Assembly (NCBI RefSeq): GCF_910592395.1
Contig: NC_088315.1
Span: 17,467,808-17,531,807, forward strand
From: Lineus longissimus
Lineage: Eukaryota; Nemertea; Pilidiophora; Heteronemertea; Lineidae
Direction of reading: 5' to 3'
DNA length: 64,000 nucleotides
Made by a program: the position numbers and the translations under genes. How positions within the stretch are numbered: the first letter of the stretch is position 1; each line of letters begins with the position of its first letter. The notes below the pieces were generated by a model. That model saw only the letters and a program-made list of their open reading frames with translations, made no database searches and was not told where the DNA came from. Positions 24,725-37,245 of this stretch are shown here, one piece after another.

Positions 24725-24919
24725 AGCTTGTTTGTCTCTAAGTAAAGGCCTCATAGGCCTACGATGGTCATGTTTTGTGACGGGTTGGCCCTAGGGTGTT
24801 GGGTACAATGTATTTAACTGGTTTTTAAAAGATTGTATATTTGTATGTCCTGCTATGTATTGGTACTGTAATGGCCTCAGTCATGGGGTTTTTGAATAAA
24901 TAAATAAATAAATAAATAC
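24725..24919 (+). mobile_element. 3' tail of a truncated retroelement, unit C only
   Basis: Replaces host sequence present in A and B and ends in repeated AATA units (about 24894-24919), the usual mark of a 5'-truncated LINE or SINE 3' end on the plus strand. Too short for a family assignment. Confidence 0.6.
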
Positions 24920-25471
24920 ATGACCCCGGGTACATGTAAGGTTGAACAAACCTATCGGCCACATGTTCACATTTGGATTGGTTAGACCACAGTCCACTGA
25001 AACTTAGGGACTGTTTTATAGCTTGATATATTTTTGGCATTGTCATTGCTAGGCAAATGCGAGGCCAATGCCCTAGACATTTAATCGTCATTCTAAAGTC
25101 ACCACCAGGCTTTATGATTTGAAGAGAATCGCTGTTCACACCAGTCCTCCTTCAAAAGCCCGATGGCGCTATAGCCTTGCAAAGAACTGGGCCGTGTAAC
25201 CACTCAGGAGCACGACACAACAGTCTTGGCGACTACAAAGTTTTGTGCCTCTGCTCGTTAACGGAAATATAGCGTTAAATTTCAAAAGTCGTATCTTGGC
25301 AATTCTGTCTCGGCAACAGTTCTCCTATTGTCTTTGCAAAAACTCGCGAAAGACGGGACTGGAGAAGACCTTGCGGCGCATGCTGATCTACCGTCGTTGT
25401 GCTTATGAGACTCACAGTCGGTACAGTTTTAAGTCGGCATGCTTGGGAGTGACGTAAGACAAGTCAAAATA

Positions 25472-26135
25472 CCCGACATCATACGACACCCAAATTTAGT
25501 TGTGCGTGAGTGATATCGCGTACGAATATTTAATCGGACAAGGTGAAAATCCGCTCAGAAGTTTCTGGGTGGTTGTAAATTCTCACAGCGGTTACAGCTA
25601 TGAAGAGCAGTGCAGCACAAATCGACTTACTCCTTGATTAAGAAGAATTGTTTTGTCTGTTCCTGATGTTTGAAAGTAACATATATAGCTTGGGTTGGTG
25701 CAAAATGTGGAAACATTTCAAAAGCATATAAAACCGCATTATTCGATATTTAATTCGATACGTTTTAGAATAAAATTGATATCTCACGGTATGCGACAAC
25801 CTATCTCAGACAGTTCGGTATCAGTTCCTTAAGCCATAAATGGGCGCTGACTTATCTTGTAAAAGCCCCCTATTGTCATCATTGAAATAATTTGTTGACA
25901 AGAGCACGATGGTTCCATTGAACTTCCTTGACCACTAGCTTGACTTACATAGTTAGATAAAGTGATGCTGTTTTCATGTTACTGCTTAAAGACATTATTT
26001 GTCTTCATTTACAAGTGCATATTTCAATATAATAAAGCCTGTACATCATGAGGATAAATAATTACATGGCGTCCGGGAAGCGACATTTTTCATTGAACGA
26101 GATTTCCCACATGTGCTCTTGGATTCAACCAATCA
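25472..26135 (+). repeat. Remnant of a fourth array unit
   Basis: Starts abruptly at sequence matching unit A position about 1448. It follows A to about 1660, jumps to about 1849-2255 with small deletions, then leaves homology inside a palindromic element. No cysteine-rich peptide exons remain. This is the right boundary of the array in this window. Confidence 0.85.
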
Positions 26136-26303
26136 GCTTCTTGTTGTCATTTTATCTTAATCGATGTACCTACTCGTCCCAAAGGTTTCGGAATGAGCCC
26201 GTGGAATATCTGCCAAAAATAAACAAAGACGGTGATTGGTTGACGCCAAAAGCACGTGTGGAAAATCTCGCACAAATAAAAATTTCGTGTCCGGTGAGAA
26301 CCC
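26060..26303. mobile_element. Palindromic element at the array's right edge
   Basis: GAGATTTCCCACATGTGCTC near 26099 recurs inverted as CACGTGTGGAAAATCTC near 26256, with an extended match to CAACCAATCA/TGATTGGTTG. Only the left half is seen inside unit A (about 2215-2290). Probable foldback MITE overlapping the end of the fourth-unit remnant. Confidence 0.5.
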
Positions 26304-29300
26304 GAATCCTTAAGTGACTTCCCGAATTCTTACAACGGCATATGTAAGGAAATAGCCTTTTCCCCTCCGAAATGGAATTTCATATACGTACTTTTTTCCG
26401 TCCTGTCAACATTTTGTCAATACGTGATAGCAACAAGCTTCGGTCGAACCTATGAAGATAAATAATGTTTGCATGAAGAAAGGACATATATTGTATGTGG
26501 AACGATTCGAAGCAAGTTTATGAAAGATATTGTCTGTAGAAAAAAGTCAATTGATGTAAGGAACGTGGGTGTTCATTTCAGAAAAGTGTGTTTCTGCGTC
26601 TAATGCCATCAGCAAACCAGCTAGAATTGTTGGATATCGCCCTATTTTTTATCAACCCATAGGTCTAGCCAATAATACCGGTTGCTTGGAAATGTCGTGA
26701 ACTCACATTTATCAAGTTTTTAGCAACAAAATCAGTCTTAATATCTTCTTTTTTTCATTTTTAGCGCGAAGATTTCCTTACCATTTCCATAACATTATTA
26801 ACGTTTTTGCATCTGTTTGTTTTTACATTAAACTCTTTCAGCCCTGGGCGATTTTCCCGCTTAACGCTCGACACGTCATCTTCGAAAAACTCAATACACT
26901 CAATATTGTCTGCTGATCTAACTGATCTAGCTGATTCATGTAGAATGGCTGCAGATGGCTGCAGATGGCGTGACGATCGCTTTGGATCGTCATTGCTATG
27001 ACTACCGAGATATCTCGGCCGTAGGGCGGAAAGAGTTTTAGGCCTGTTTTTAGGCAGTTTTGAAACCAATTAAGCCTCGGTTATGATGCCAGCTGTCCTA
27101 TCTTTATACATAAGTTCCCTCCGAAAAATGTTTGGTGTAATCAGAGTCTTTCAAATAAAGAGAAAGGTCACGGCAAGTTTCCTTTGATCCCACAGCTCTC
27201 TCGGGCAATTAGCTCGAAGCCATGATGAAGCCATTTTTATTCAGCTACAAACTGTGCTGAGGTGCAAAACAATGATGGAACGACCAAAATACAACGAAAA
27301 ATATTCTCTCTGCACATGGGGTACACATATGATTTATCGGGTTACAAATACATACAACACGAATTATATTGATGAGAACGATATAACAATTTAGGCAGAT
27401 GCGTTGATTAGCTGCTAATTGCTAATTGCAATTAAGCTGCATGCACTCTTATCTGTTTGCAATTTGTTAGAAAAAATCCATAATCAAGTTGTAATCACTG
27501 GTAATACGCACTGTAAATTGTTTCTTATGAGGTGACTCCAAAATTGATGTAAACATCATAAATGTTTGTAAAGTTTAAGCCAAATTGCGTGTTCAACAAT
27601 ATTGGAACGGTATACCTCACACCAATTGGCGCTTATATGTGTGCCAAAACAAGCTCATCGATGGGAAAATGAGCCGTTTTCTAATCTAAATAAACTAGAA
27701 ACTGGGTTTCAAAATCACAAAACTATCAAATATCCCATTAAATAACAGTTACAATAAATAAGAAACATTTTAATAGAAATAAAATGGGATTTCTAAACAT
27801 GTGAACATCTAACCACAAAAAACCAGACGCATTTTTTCATGTTTTTTTAGGTTTTTTACCACGAACGCGAAATTAAACCTGTCATAAAACTAGTCGTAGT
27901 CGGTCAAAATTAATAAAATATTAATATCCCATTAGATGACAACAAATGGAACCATGTGATACCCTGAGATGGTCCATTAAGCACCGACAACATACTAAAC
28001 TGCTAACCACAAATATATGTGATGATATGGAGTAGAAAAACGCTTTTCGAAAATTAGACCCAAACCAGTGTCATCACTTCTCCTCAAAACTATCGAAAAG
28101 CGAAATGCGAAACACATCGTTCTTCATATAAATGTTATCTTTGACATTCTATCCAAATATTTTTATAGAGATCAGTGACTTGGAAGCAGGCATTTGCTTT
28201 AAAATGGGATGTTTGTAACGGCCATGTTCAACTGATCGAAGAAATGTTCAAAGTCCAGTTGTGCGGAATTGGCTTGGGTGTCCCACATGGCCCGAGAGAG
28301 CTCTGTCCCAACGCGCGTCTTTCGGACTGGTTGGTGGCTTTGATGTTGAAACCATATGTTCCCTAGTTGCCGGACTCTTCATTTATACATCGGCGGTATT
28401 ATGCACCTTCTACCCCTACATAGCAAGTAACACACACAATGGACTCTTCCTCCCTGTACAAAATTTATAAGCTCGCTTATATATCTCGACTAATTTTGCT
28501 ATGGTACAATTTGAAACAGTGGTCGTCTTCTTATTCTGTTGTGGAACATAATGGTTTAAGCCACCAAAACTACGAGGAACAGTGGTTGTGCAGCTTTCAA
28601 ATTTAGTAGCAGGCGTTTGCACCTTGTCGTAGTTAGAATTTGCTTGGATACTTCATATTGGAGAAGGTTGTAGGCGTCCTGATGAATTTTAGAATTTTCT
28701 GAAATTTGAGAAGTCTTTTTTTACACGGTTCCTTACGTAGTATTAATAATGGTAGTATGTACACAGACGTATATACGGTGATTATCTTATCTTCTAACCT
28801 ACGGTTTCCCTTGAAGCCCATCATCATGAAACCGTGACTATCATATCCGCCTCATCTAATCCCATGCGGTCACGAGTGACATCCCCTGTGGTACTCGTCT
28901 GATAAACCAAACAGAAACCAACCAGAAGCCAAAAAATCAGAAAGATAGCCTTATCGTTGCGATTTCTTGAATCAAAAACATGGTATCTCGGAGAAAATTA
29001 GAAAAATACGGGCTTGTGAAAATGACAACTTGAACGTGGAATTGAGTTAACCAGGGCTGGGCTGTTCAAAACCACGTCAGCCTTTGGAGTCGTTATGTCT
29101 TAACGTGCAAACCTTAAAGGCATTAACTGAAGGAACTGTGCTTTTGAACAACCGGTGTGACAGCGGATATAGTCCCCCTAGAGTCATAGTCCGGTAGCAT
29201 TGTATTTGACCAAATAAGCAGCATGATCTATTGTACCGCTAACCCTAACCAAAACATTTAGCAATGCGGGCTATTGTTACACGGACTATCAGCCCTAGGA

Positions 29301-32300
29301 CTACTATCCCTTGCACACCGGGCCGAGGAGATTGATACCCCTTCTTGCCACCATGCGCCGCCACTTGTAGCATAACAGTATAATCCTTGATAAACGATTC
29401 TCGCGGGTCTTGCGATGCGGTTTTGGATATGGCTGGCAAATTTCAAGTAGGCATTCTTGAGATATATAAGTATAAACAGGATCATACCAGTCAACGTAGT
29501 TAATTAGACGAAGTATCCATCTGGTCTATCGCAAGTAGGCCTACGTATGGCATAATATTCAAACATAAGTTCAATCATTCTAAAATTCAAGTTTAACTCT
29601 CAGATTCGGAACGAAGGGTTGACAGGATATCGATCATGAAGACAATTTGATGAACTGTAGAGCAAAAAAACAGCTTCTCGTGTTCTAAACTTTTCCCATC
29701 TTGAATTGTTTATTAACAACTTACATTATTAACAACATACTCAGACAATGACGTCAGCCTTCAATTGTTGATGTAGTCTAAATCAGAAAGCGTCGGATGG
29801 CCAAACCGAAAAATCCACCAAAATGGCATCCACTGGCGCGATCAGGAAAGACCGATTGCCAATAACATAAATGGCGATAGGTAAATCCAACCTTTCCGCC
29901 ATCTGTCAGTTGGATCTCTGCAATAATATGTATAGTCAAAGAATGTGACCACCTGCTTGAGGGATGGATTTTCCCAATAACGCGCTTACTCACTTGATCC
30001 TGTAGCTTGGATCTAGTCAAGTTTCTAACCGGTTCTAAATATCTAACTGAAGCGAGATATTGTGCTCATGGTCGTTTGATGCAATTCAACGTGATTACCT
30101 CGCTGGTTTAGGCCTATTTACATGAAAGTTGTTGCCGATGTTATCAAGATTGCCCTGATAACCCTTTGGTAAAATAGTAGACTAACAATGGGATTTTAAG
30201 TCTTGGTGCGCGGGGGGGGGGGGGGGGTAAGGAATCAATACCGAATTTGTTGTCTCACCAAAACCGTGAGGTTGGAGCTAAAATGTAGACCAAAACCGAG
30301 GCGTAGCAGAGGTTCTGTCCAACATTTTAACTCCACCCAAGCGGTTTTGGTGAGACAATCAATACCGACAGTGAGGTATCAATTTCTATTCCAAAACATC
30401 TCCAATTAGATAACGAATGATGCGGTTTTAAATGCTTTTTGACTGCTTCCATATTTTGCACCACCCAAGCGGTTATGGTTGCCTAACGACGTCAATAAAT
30501 AGTTGCGATCATGCGCATGGAGGTTGACGCTGCCTATCGCTCTGGATGACCCGGTTTGATTTCTACTCGAACCGCTTTTTTTTCCTTTTGCTGTTTATAG
30601 ACTAAGTTTTACGGTCGTACCGCCTGGCTATCCGATTTAGCATCTACCTCTTCACGCAGGGCAAAGGCGTAACATATGCGTAATCACTCGAGGATCTGGT
30701 GATCAACAGTGAAATGGGCTGGACTCCGTCATCTCATGAATGGATAATAAGAATCATGATTTCTGTCGTCAAATGCTGGACTGGCATAAATCACCCCGGG
30801 GAATCAATGTCGCATTACCATCATTGTTGCATCAATTGTAGAAGGAGCAAACTTTGGCATTTTGTCTGGCACTTATTACTGTACCCCACAACCGCGTCGT
30901 ATTTTCGCGGAGATAATACGGAAATATCAACAAGGCACCGGAAAAATTTCAAAAAATAACTAAACTTGTGTTTCATGAGATAAAAGTTATTGCATGGTAG
31001 ATAGTTCAGTTCTCCAGACTGTGTAGTGAAAATAACGTGTACAAAATTATTTCAGATTATGTTGTCATTTTTCATACAGTTACGACCTTTGCAAAAACAC
31101 CCTGCGTGTGTTTTCTTAAAAGAATGTATCAAAAGGTTGCCTTTTAGTCATAATTTTATCTACCCCATGCCCGAGGAGCGTGAAACCCAGGACACACAAA
31201 CTCATGTTTACTTGGTTTCCAACAAAAATATCTTTGCGCGAGTGCAGCCTACAAATGTTTTTGAAGCACAACTGATGCTTTATGATAATCACAACGCTAT
31301 TGATTGCACGTTGAAAGACAAAAAACGACAGGAAAAATCCGACTCAAGCGGCGGTCAATCAGCAATGATGTAAAAATACATGTACGAAAAACACATGTGC
31401 GAATCTTGACTCTCATTATTGGGACAGCGTTGCAGCCGGACCCCGGACTACTTGCCTCTATTTACACTCGTTCCACTTTAAAGGAACAACTTGGGCATGA
31501 GATATGTTGGTTTTTCATACAAAAATGGCCTTCGGCAGGACCGCAACATCACCAAACAGGATCATTGAAAAATCGCTGAACTTCAATATAAACAATGCAC
31601 TAGAACGGGGTGTAACCATAGGCCTGCTTAAAATTCACAAGCCATGTTAAAAACTGCCTCGTAACACCGGCGAAAATCATTATTAGAGATCAGCATTGGT
31701 GTGGTACTACTAGTGGCGGCGCATGGTGTCAAGCAGGGGTATTATCCTCCTGGCCAGGTTAATCCACGCCCAAGTTGTACCTTTAATATGTCATGATTGT
31801 AACTATATCAATTTTTGTATTATCGCACGATTTCATATATCCAAACTATTGTATAGTCCTGTGACAAGATTTGAGGACTTGTCATCCATTGTCCGATGCG
31901 TAGACGCGGCCTGTGGGAACGCTGGTTCGCCGCGAGTTTATATCAGCGGCTGGCGGGTATCCTGGGAATCCCAGAAAATGAGCCTAAATGACACCAGGAG
32001 ATAATAATCGTAGAAATTGATGTATTCAGATTTCACAAAAGGGAGGCAACATTGAAATGAACAACCAGTCCGTCTCAACCTGACGAGCTGAGAGAAACAT
32101 ATGGTTGCGTGGTTTGGGAATAGAATATTAAAAGACAAGGCGTCAGAAAGTTGTAAACTTTATTGAACTTATTTGAAATCGGTTCCATGGAATTTCACAA
32201 CACATTTACGGGTGTGTCAAGTACTCGGAACAGCCGCTTTTCGCAGTGGGTTTTATAGCTTTTTCTCGGGAGAGGAGTATCAAACATCTGAATCTCAGGA

Positions 32301-35300
32301 TGGATCTCATCTAGAAAGTGCCTCATAAAATCGAACAGTGGTGTTACCTCATAAATAGAAAAGTTCACTGGATGCACTTTTATTCTATTGTTGTATGTAG
32401 CTGATGAAAACCAGTTTATGAGGAACTTTCTCATACCGCTTTACTGCTGCAGGCACTATATTAATTGCCTTTCCCACCGAATCGTTTTCTTTTTCTTCGA
32501 AGAAAAAATATTGTTATTCGACTATTATTAAGTTCAATTGCTTTTGAAATAAACTTTAAGGAAACTGTTTATAAATATCATTATCTCGGCATAGGCCTTA
32601 GGAATTGTCTCGTCTGCAAAATTGAGGTCCATTAGCGTGGTGATAAAATTATAACTTGCGGCGTGGTGTGGCGTAAAGCCTGGTCTATACACTGGGAAAC
32701 CTTTCCAAACATTTGTTCGCAAAATGTCTCCAAACACAGAATTTGCCTTTGTTTTGGGTTGAACGTCCACAATTAAAATAATGCTAACATTGCGAAGTAA
32801 ATTATTGGCCTTTGGGACCAGTTAGTGAATCACATGCTGGCTTTGCAAAACTCCAGTAAACATGTTTTTAAGAACGAACATGGCCAAACATTTTTGAAAA
32901 GTTTTATGCTGTTTGGTGGTGTTTAGAAAACGCGTCCACAATACCAAACTTTTTGTTGCAAACACGACCAGGCGCAAAGTATTAGCTGATGTTGTTTGCG
33001 AACAAAAGTTTGCCTGCCATTGAAGACCAGGCTTAATATTCAACCGGACGGATTTCAGGGTCTGGGTATAACTCGTTCATGTCGAAGCTTACAAGGAATT
33101 CGACGCACTAACGAAAAATAACTCGCCAGAACTCCGACATGTTTTTTCTGCAATGTCGCTAAGAAATCGACAGAGGAAAAATATTCAGTCACTTTGACGG
33201 CGAATCTGCGTCGACTCTTGACCGATAGGTGTACAGAGTTCACGGTGACTGATGCATTGGAACTACGGGTAATACTAATCCAATGTTGTTCCCTTGTTAC
33301 GCAATACTCGGGGGGGGGGGGCTTTGTGGTTAGGGTAAGGGTTAGTAATTAAGATACAGGCCGAGTCCATGTCGAACTTGATAAGCTACTTATCTCGACT
33401 AAATTTCACCAAGTGTGACTGGCGGAGTTTTATTTCACAGTGCTCGAGTTTCTGTCCGTCCCAAATTGTTTTTTTAAACCAAAGTCACAATCAGAATGCA
33501 TGGATAGGTTTCTTGGGCATTTAATTTTCACCCTTATCCGAGGTTAAAACTTCTGAGGGCGGAGGAATACAATTGTGACAGCAATCGGTACATATCCCAG
33601 GCATTGTGAGGCCGGAAAATATTTCGCGTATATCATAGCGCCTTGGGCTGTCCTTATTACCGATGTTCTGTTTGTCAATTGTTCTCAGCTATGGTAGATA
33701 CATTGTCAATGGTGGAATCTTTCCTTGTTCTGATAATTACTGAAATAATACTAAAAGCATTTTGCGTGACCTGCGGGAAAGCATCCTCTCCAACTGAACA
33801 AACTGCCTGGTCTTTGTTGGTATATACCGAACCCAAAAACTAGCAAAGCTGCAACCGAATAAAACTCGTCACTGCGCATGCGGGAACGGAAACCTCGAAG
33901 GCCAACGGAAGCAATGCTAGAAAATAGATACATATTAAAAAGGAACTGCAACTTAGGACATTGTTATCCTAACAATTGTTGCTGTTCTGATAATTCGTTT
34001 TTATGTTCTGCACGTATTCTCTCTATGGCGCCTTTGTGGGATTAAAAAGGCCTAGGCTACAAAAGATGGCTCGTTCTAGTCTGTTTGGTAGTTTTAATCA
34101 ATTAGCTTCGTATCCAGAAAGATGTTTCTGGAATTTTTATTTTTTTATTTTTCATGAGACCATCCCCTTTTTGTATATCGAGGAGGGTGTTTTTAAGTCA
34201 CTCGGTCACCTGTAATGAAGTTTTAAGCCGTTTTACAGGTAAACAGCTATTGGCAATATCCGTTACCAGATTGCTTTTTCCCAGCCTGACGTACATGTAA
34301 CCATGGACGAATGCTTTCAAAGCAAAACCGAGCTATCCTTACCATTCACACGATAAAATGTTCGTTGTACATTATGCTTGATAAATTCAAGGTTTGGGGG
34401 TCTGAACATAAGTGGCGCTTTTTAAAATAATTTTCACTGTGGCACTACTTTTTGGGATGCATGGTTCTAACCCATTCCAAGAACATGTGTGCTTGAGTAA
34501 TGTGGAAACTAGAAACTATTAACCCCATGGGCCTATTTATTAAATTAATTTTTTAATATTTTAATATCAAATATTACATTATTTTCAATAATCCAGGGCT
34601 TCATCCAGTGATCGAAATCCAATTTTGATATTAAGTTTGAGATGTCTTTTAATAGAAACAGACACCGCTTTATCGGTTAAATACAACCAAAACCGCGCTT
34701 GAATATAGCTGTCATCATTTCTCCCAATTTAGCCACATCCTCGCAGTGTTTAGTGAGTACGTTAATATACCTCCGGCTCGGTGTCAATATTCCCTAAGCC
34801 GTATTTTTAATCCTCGCAAGGAATATATAGACATACAGGAGCAAGGCAATTCACAAGGGCCAACAATGCCGCCAGGAAAAACAGAATGTTAGTCTGGTAA
34901 CGGGTCGGCTATCGCTTACTTGCCTTTAAACCTTTCGAACTGACGTTGAGCGGGAATGCGAATGTTACCTGTACACCGTTCGTTCAAATATCGATGGTGG
35001 ATAGGCTTTTCACAGAAAAATAATCCGACATGTCCGCTGGGTATTGAGATAACACGCCTTGTTTTTAGGCCGGGTATATTTCTGCAGCCCGCACTGGTGT
35101 CATGTTGTTTCGGTTTTTTAGGATGGTTTCCGTTTGAGACTGTTTTACCCTGTTTCTAGGGAATAGAATGTCATGTTTTACTGTCTTCCCATATTAAAAT
35201 GCCGTGTTCTAGCTGGAGGTACGGGGAATGTGAAAAACGTTACACCGGTGATGCAGAATTTAGCCCCGATTGGCCAAAATGACAGCGAAACACAATGTGC

Positions 35301-35688
35301 GCCCAATTGTCCGCTTGACAAGTAAAGATTCCGGATTGAAATACTACATGTAATCAGGCCTTCTCCATCATCATTATCACCATCATCATCAGTACCAGCA
35401 CCAGCACTAGTAACAGCATAACAGGGGCGTAGCTAGCTTTTTTGGTATAGGGGACGCTCTCTGGGGAGGGCAAAATAACACTTTTTGAAATTTTCCGGCC
35501 AAAATCATGTGGTTGTGTATCGCCCGGTGGCTTCTCATTGAGTATTCGCGTCGCTGCGAGATCCGCGCAGACGGACGCTTGCCACACGGTCTACAGATTT
35601 AAGACCAGACTTCATGATTGCGAAATTGACCTCATAAGTCTGCAGATAGACTTTCTTTTTCATACAACGTGTCTGGGTTTTTTTTCAG
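26136..35688. other. Intergenic region without a supportable gene
   Basis: AT-rich, about 9.5 kb. All open frames are short (about 115 codons or fewer), without recognisable domains or convincing splice structure. The region contains the snap-back at 30233-30368, homopolymer G runs near 30212 and 33310, and a partial relative of the 54677-54931 MITE near 31975-32100. A composition-driven minus-strand frame at 26761-27069 was not accepted as a gene. Confidence 0.6.
30233..30368. mobile_element. Snap-back element related to that in unit C
   Basis: Arms reading TTGTCTCACCAAAACCG ... GGAGCTAAAAT and its complement, around a short centre that is itself near-palindromic. It shares the GGAGCTAAAAT core with the hairpin at 21090-21215. 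Further sequence to about 30480 resembles the TTGGTGCAAAA-bearing repeat found in each array unit. Confidence 0.55.
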
Positions 35689-35758
35689 GTTTATCGGAAT
35701 CTTCTGGAGATTATAGGCCAACATTTACAGAAACAACAAAACGAATATATGGGAAGAA
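35689..35758 (+). other. Possible 5' non-coding exon of the neuropeptide gene
   Basis: Preceded by a T-rich tract ending TTCAG and followed by the donor-like GTAAATG. It would splice over 128 bp to the acceptor at 35885-35886 just before the neuropeptide start codon. There is no direct evidence of transcription. Confidence 0.35.
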
Positions 35759-35910
35759 GTAAATGTTTTTCTTTTTGGCCCTCCGAGCCGAGAACTGGTA
35801 GATAAAACCGGAGTCGGTTGTTTATAGACGTTTCCTGCTCAAGGCATATTGGAAACTAATTTTCTTTTTTTCTCGTGTCATTTCAGCGCTGGTTGGTGAG
35901 TTGGCACAAC

Positions 35911-37245
35911 ATGGTCCTAGCTGCTCTTTACTGCCTTTTCCTAGCAACAACGGCTGTGACGTCATCAGAAGTGTCGAATGGCGAAAATTGGGACACTGTG
36001 TTATCTGATAGCGAAATGGCGAATTCCCCCGCCGAGAGCCAGGAAAACTCAATCGAAGACTCTTTAAACCTCACAAATAATGACTATGACATGGACATTG
36101 AAAACGACTCTGCAGAGTTTCCCATAGGTGGCGCTAATGATGAATCGTCTGCTGCAAAACGCTTCAGTTTGACAGCTCCCTCCCTCGGCAAACGATTCAG
36201 TCTCACAGCGCCGTCCCTCGGCAAAAGATTTAGTTTGACCGCTCCGTCGTTAGGAAAACGATTTAGCCTCGTGACTCCTTCATTGGGGAAGCGATTTAGC
36301 CTTACAGCGCCATCTCTCGGGAAGCGATTCAATCTCGTCTCCCCATCGTTGGGAAAACGATTACGTCATGCATTAGTTTCACCAGCATTTGGGAAACGGG
36401 ACGAGGAAGAATACGCAGACAGACTTGATTCTGATGACGAACCCCGCGATGAGAGCAAAAGATACAGCCTAGTGACGCCCTCTCTCGGAAAGAAAATGAG
36501 CGGGATTGTAGCTGCTGCTCTTGGGAAGCGCGATGCCGAAAAGAGGTTCAGTCTCACAGCGCCCTCCTTAGGAAAGAGATTCAGTCTGACGGCGCCATCT
36601 CTCGGGAAACGATTTAGTTTGACAGCGCCTTCTCTCGGAAAGAGGTTCAGTCTCACAGCGCCCTCTTTGGGAAAGAGATTCAGTCTGACGGCGCCATCTC
36701 TCGGGAAACGATTTAGTTTGACAGCGCCCTCTCTCGGAAAGAGGTTCAGTCTGACCTCGCCATCACTTGGGAAACGATTCAGTTTGACAGCGCCCTCTCT
36801 CGGAAAAAGATTCAGTTTGACGTCACCCTCACTCGGAAAGAGGTTCAGTCTGACTTCGCCCTCTTTGGGGAAGAGGTTTAGTCTGACTTCGCCCTCTCTC
36901 GGGAAGCGATTTAGTCTAACAGCGCCATCTTTGGGTAAACGTTGGAGCCTCACTTCGCCCTCGCTCGGAAAGAAATCATTCGGACTAACGTCTCCATCAC
37001 TGGGCAAGCGATTCAGCCTTACGGCACCGTCCCTTGGAAAGCGGTTCAGCCTCACAGCGCCATCTCTCGGAAAGAAAAACGCGGAGAGGGAAATTGATGA
37101 TCTCGCCGACGAACTTTCACGAAACAAACGCAACGCCGATGACAAACTACGCCACTCTCTAATCAGGAGATCGAGTGGCTGGCGCCTTCCGTCGAGACAA
37201 CACCTCTTCAGGGCTGGCGCCTTAGGAAAACGCGCCTCCCAGTAA
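35911..37245 (+). CDS. Multi-copy amidated neuropeptide precursor (FSLTAPSLG-amide type)
   Basis: 444 residues. I start at 35911 because a polypyrimidine tract and CAG acceptor at 35881-35886 lie just upstream and the next Met opens a clean signal peptide (MVLAALYCLFLATTAV). Residues about 21-84 form an acidic spacer. From residue 85 come 25 peptides separated by KR or KK, each preceded by Gly for C-terminal amidation. There are fourteen FSLTAPSLG, four FSLTSPSLG, five near variants (FSLVTPSLG, FNLVSPSLG, YSLVTPSLG, WSLTSPSLG, SFGLTSPSLG), and two outliers, LRHALVSPAFG and MSGIVAAALG. An acidic spacer (DEEEYADRLDSDDE) separates two blocks of 7 and 16, with two peptides between. The C-terminal tail ends AGALGKRASQ and may give one more peptide. 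Prohormone convertase, carboxypeptidase and amidating enzyme processing in neurosecretory vesicles is expected. The LG-amide ending differs from allatostatin-A (FGL-amide); I cannot name the family. Confidence 0.95.
   Translation: MVLAALYCLFLATTAVTSSEVSNGENWDTVLSDSEMANSPAESQENSIEDSLNLTNNDYDMDIENDSAEFPIGGANDESSAAKRFSLTAPSLGKRFSLTAPSLGKRFSLTAPSLGKRFSLVTPSLGKRFSLTAPSLGKRFNLVSPSLGKRLRHALVSPAFGKRDEEEYADRLDSDDEPRDESKRYSLVTPSLGKKMSGIVAAALGKRDAEKRFSLTAPSLGKRFSLTAPSLGKRFSLTAPSLGKRFSLTAPSLGKRFSLTAPSLGKRFSLTAPSLGKRFSLTSPSLGKRFSLTAPSLGKRFSLTSPSLGKRFSLTSPSLGKRFSLTSPSLGKRFSLTAPSLGKRWSLTSPSLGKKSFGLTSPSLGKRFSLTAPSLGKRFSLTAPSLGKKNAEREIDDLADELSRNKRNADDKLRHSLIRRSSGWRLPSRQHLFRAGALGKRASQ

Larger units (their letters stand above)
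18769..25471 (+). repeat. Tandem array unit C (diverged, right end missing)
   Basis: Third unit, a few percent different from A and B. It has about 60 extra bases near 18840, an extra block of inverted-repeat elements at about 20598-21245, and a retroelement tail at 24725-24919. It lacks the palindromic MITE of A and B. It also lacks about 330 bp that A, B and the remnant at 25472 share, so that absence is a deletion in C. It breaks off at a point matching unit A about 8033 and runs straight into the next partial copy. Confidence 0.93.

Noticed and set aside
26761-27069. 102-codon minus-strand frame
   Set aside because: No recognisable domain, no splice context, repeat-like composition.
31026-31373. 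115-codon plus-strand frame with a hydrophobic start
   Set aside because: No recognised family, no cleavage or cysteine pattern, weak start context, isolated.
36366-37145. 259-codon minus-strand open frame opposite the neuropeptide gene
   Set aside because: Mirror of the 33-bp coding repeats; the plus-strand precursor explains the openness.
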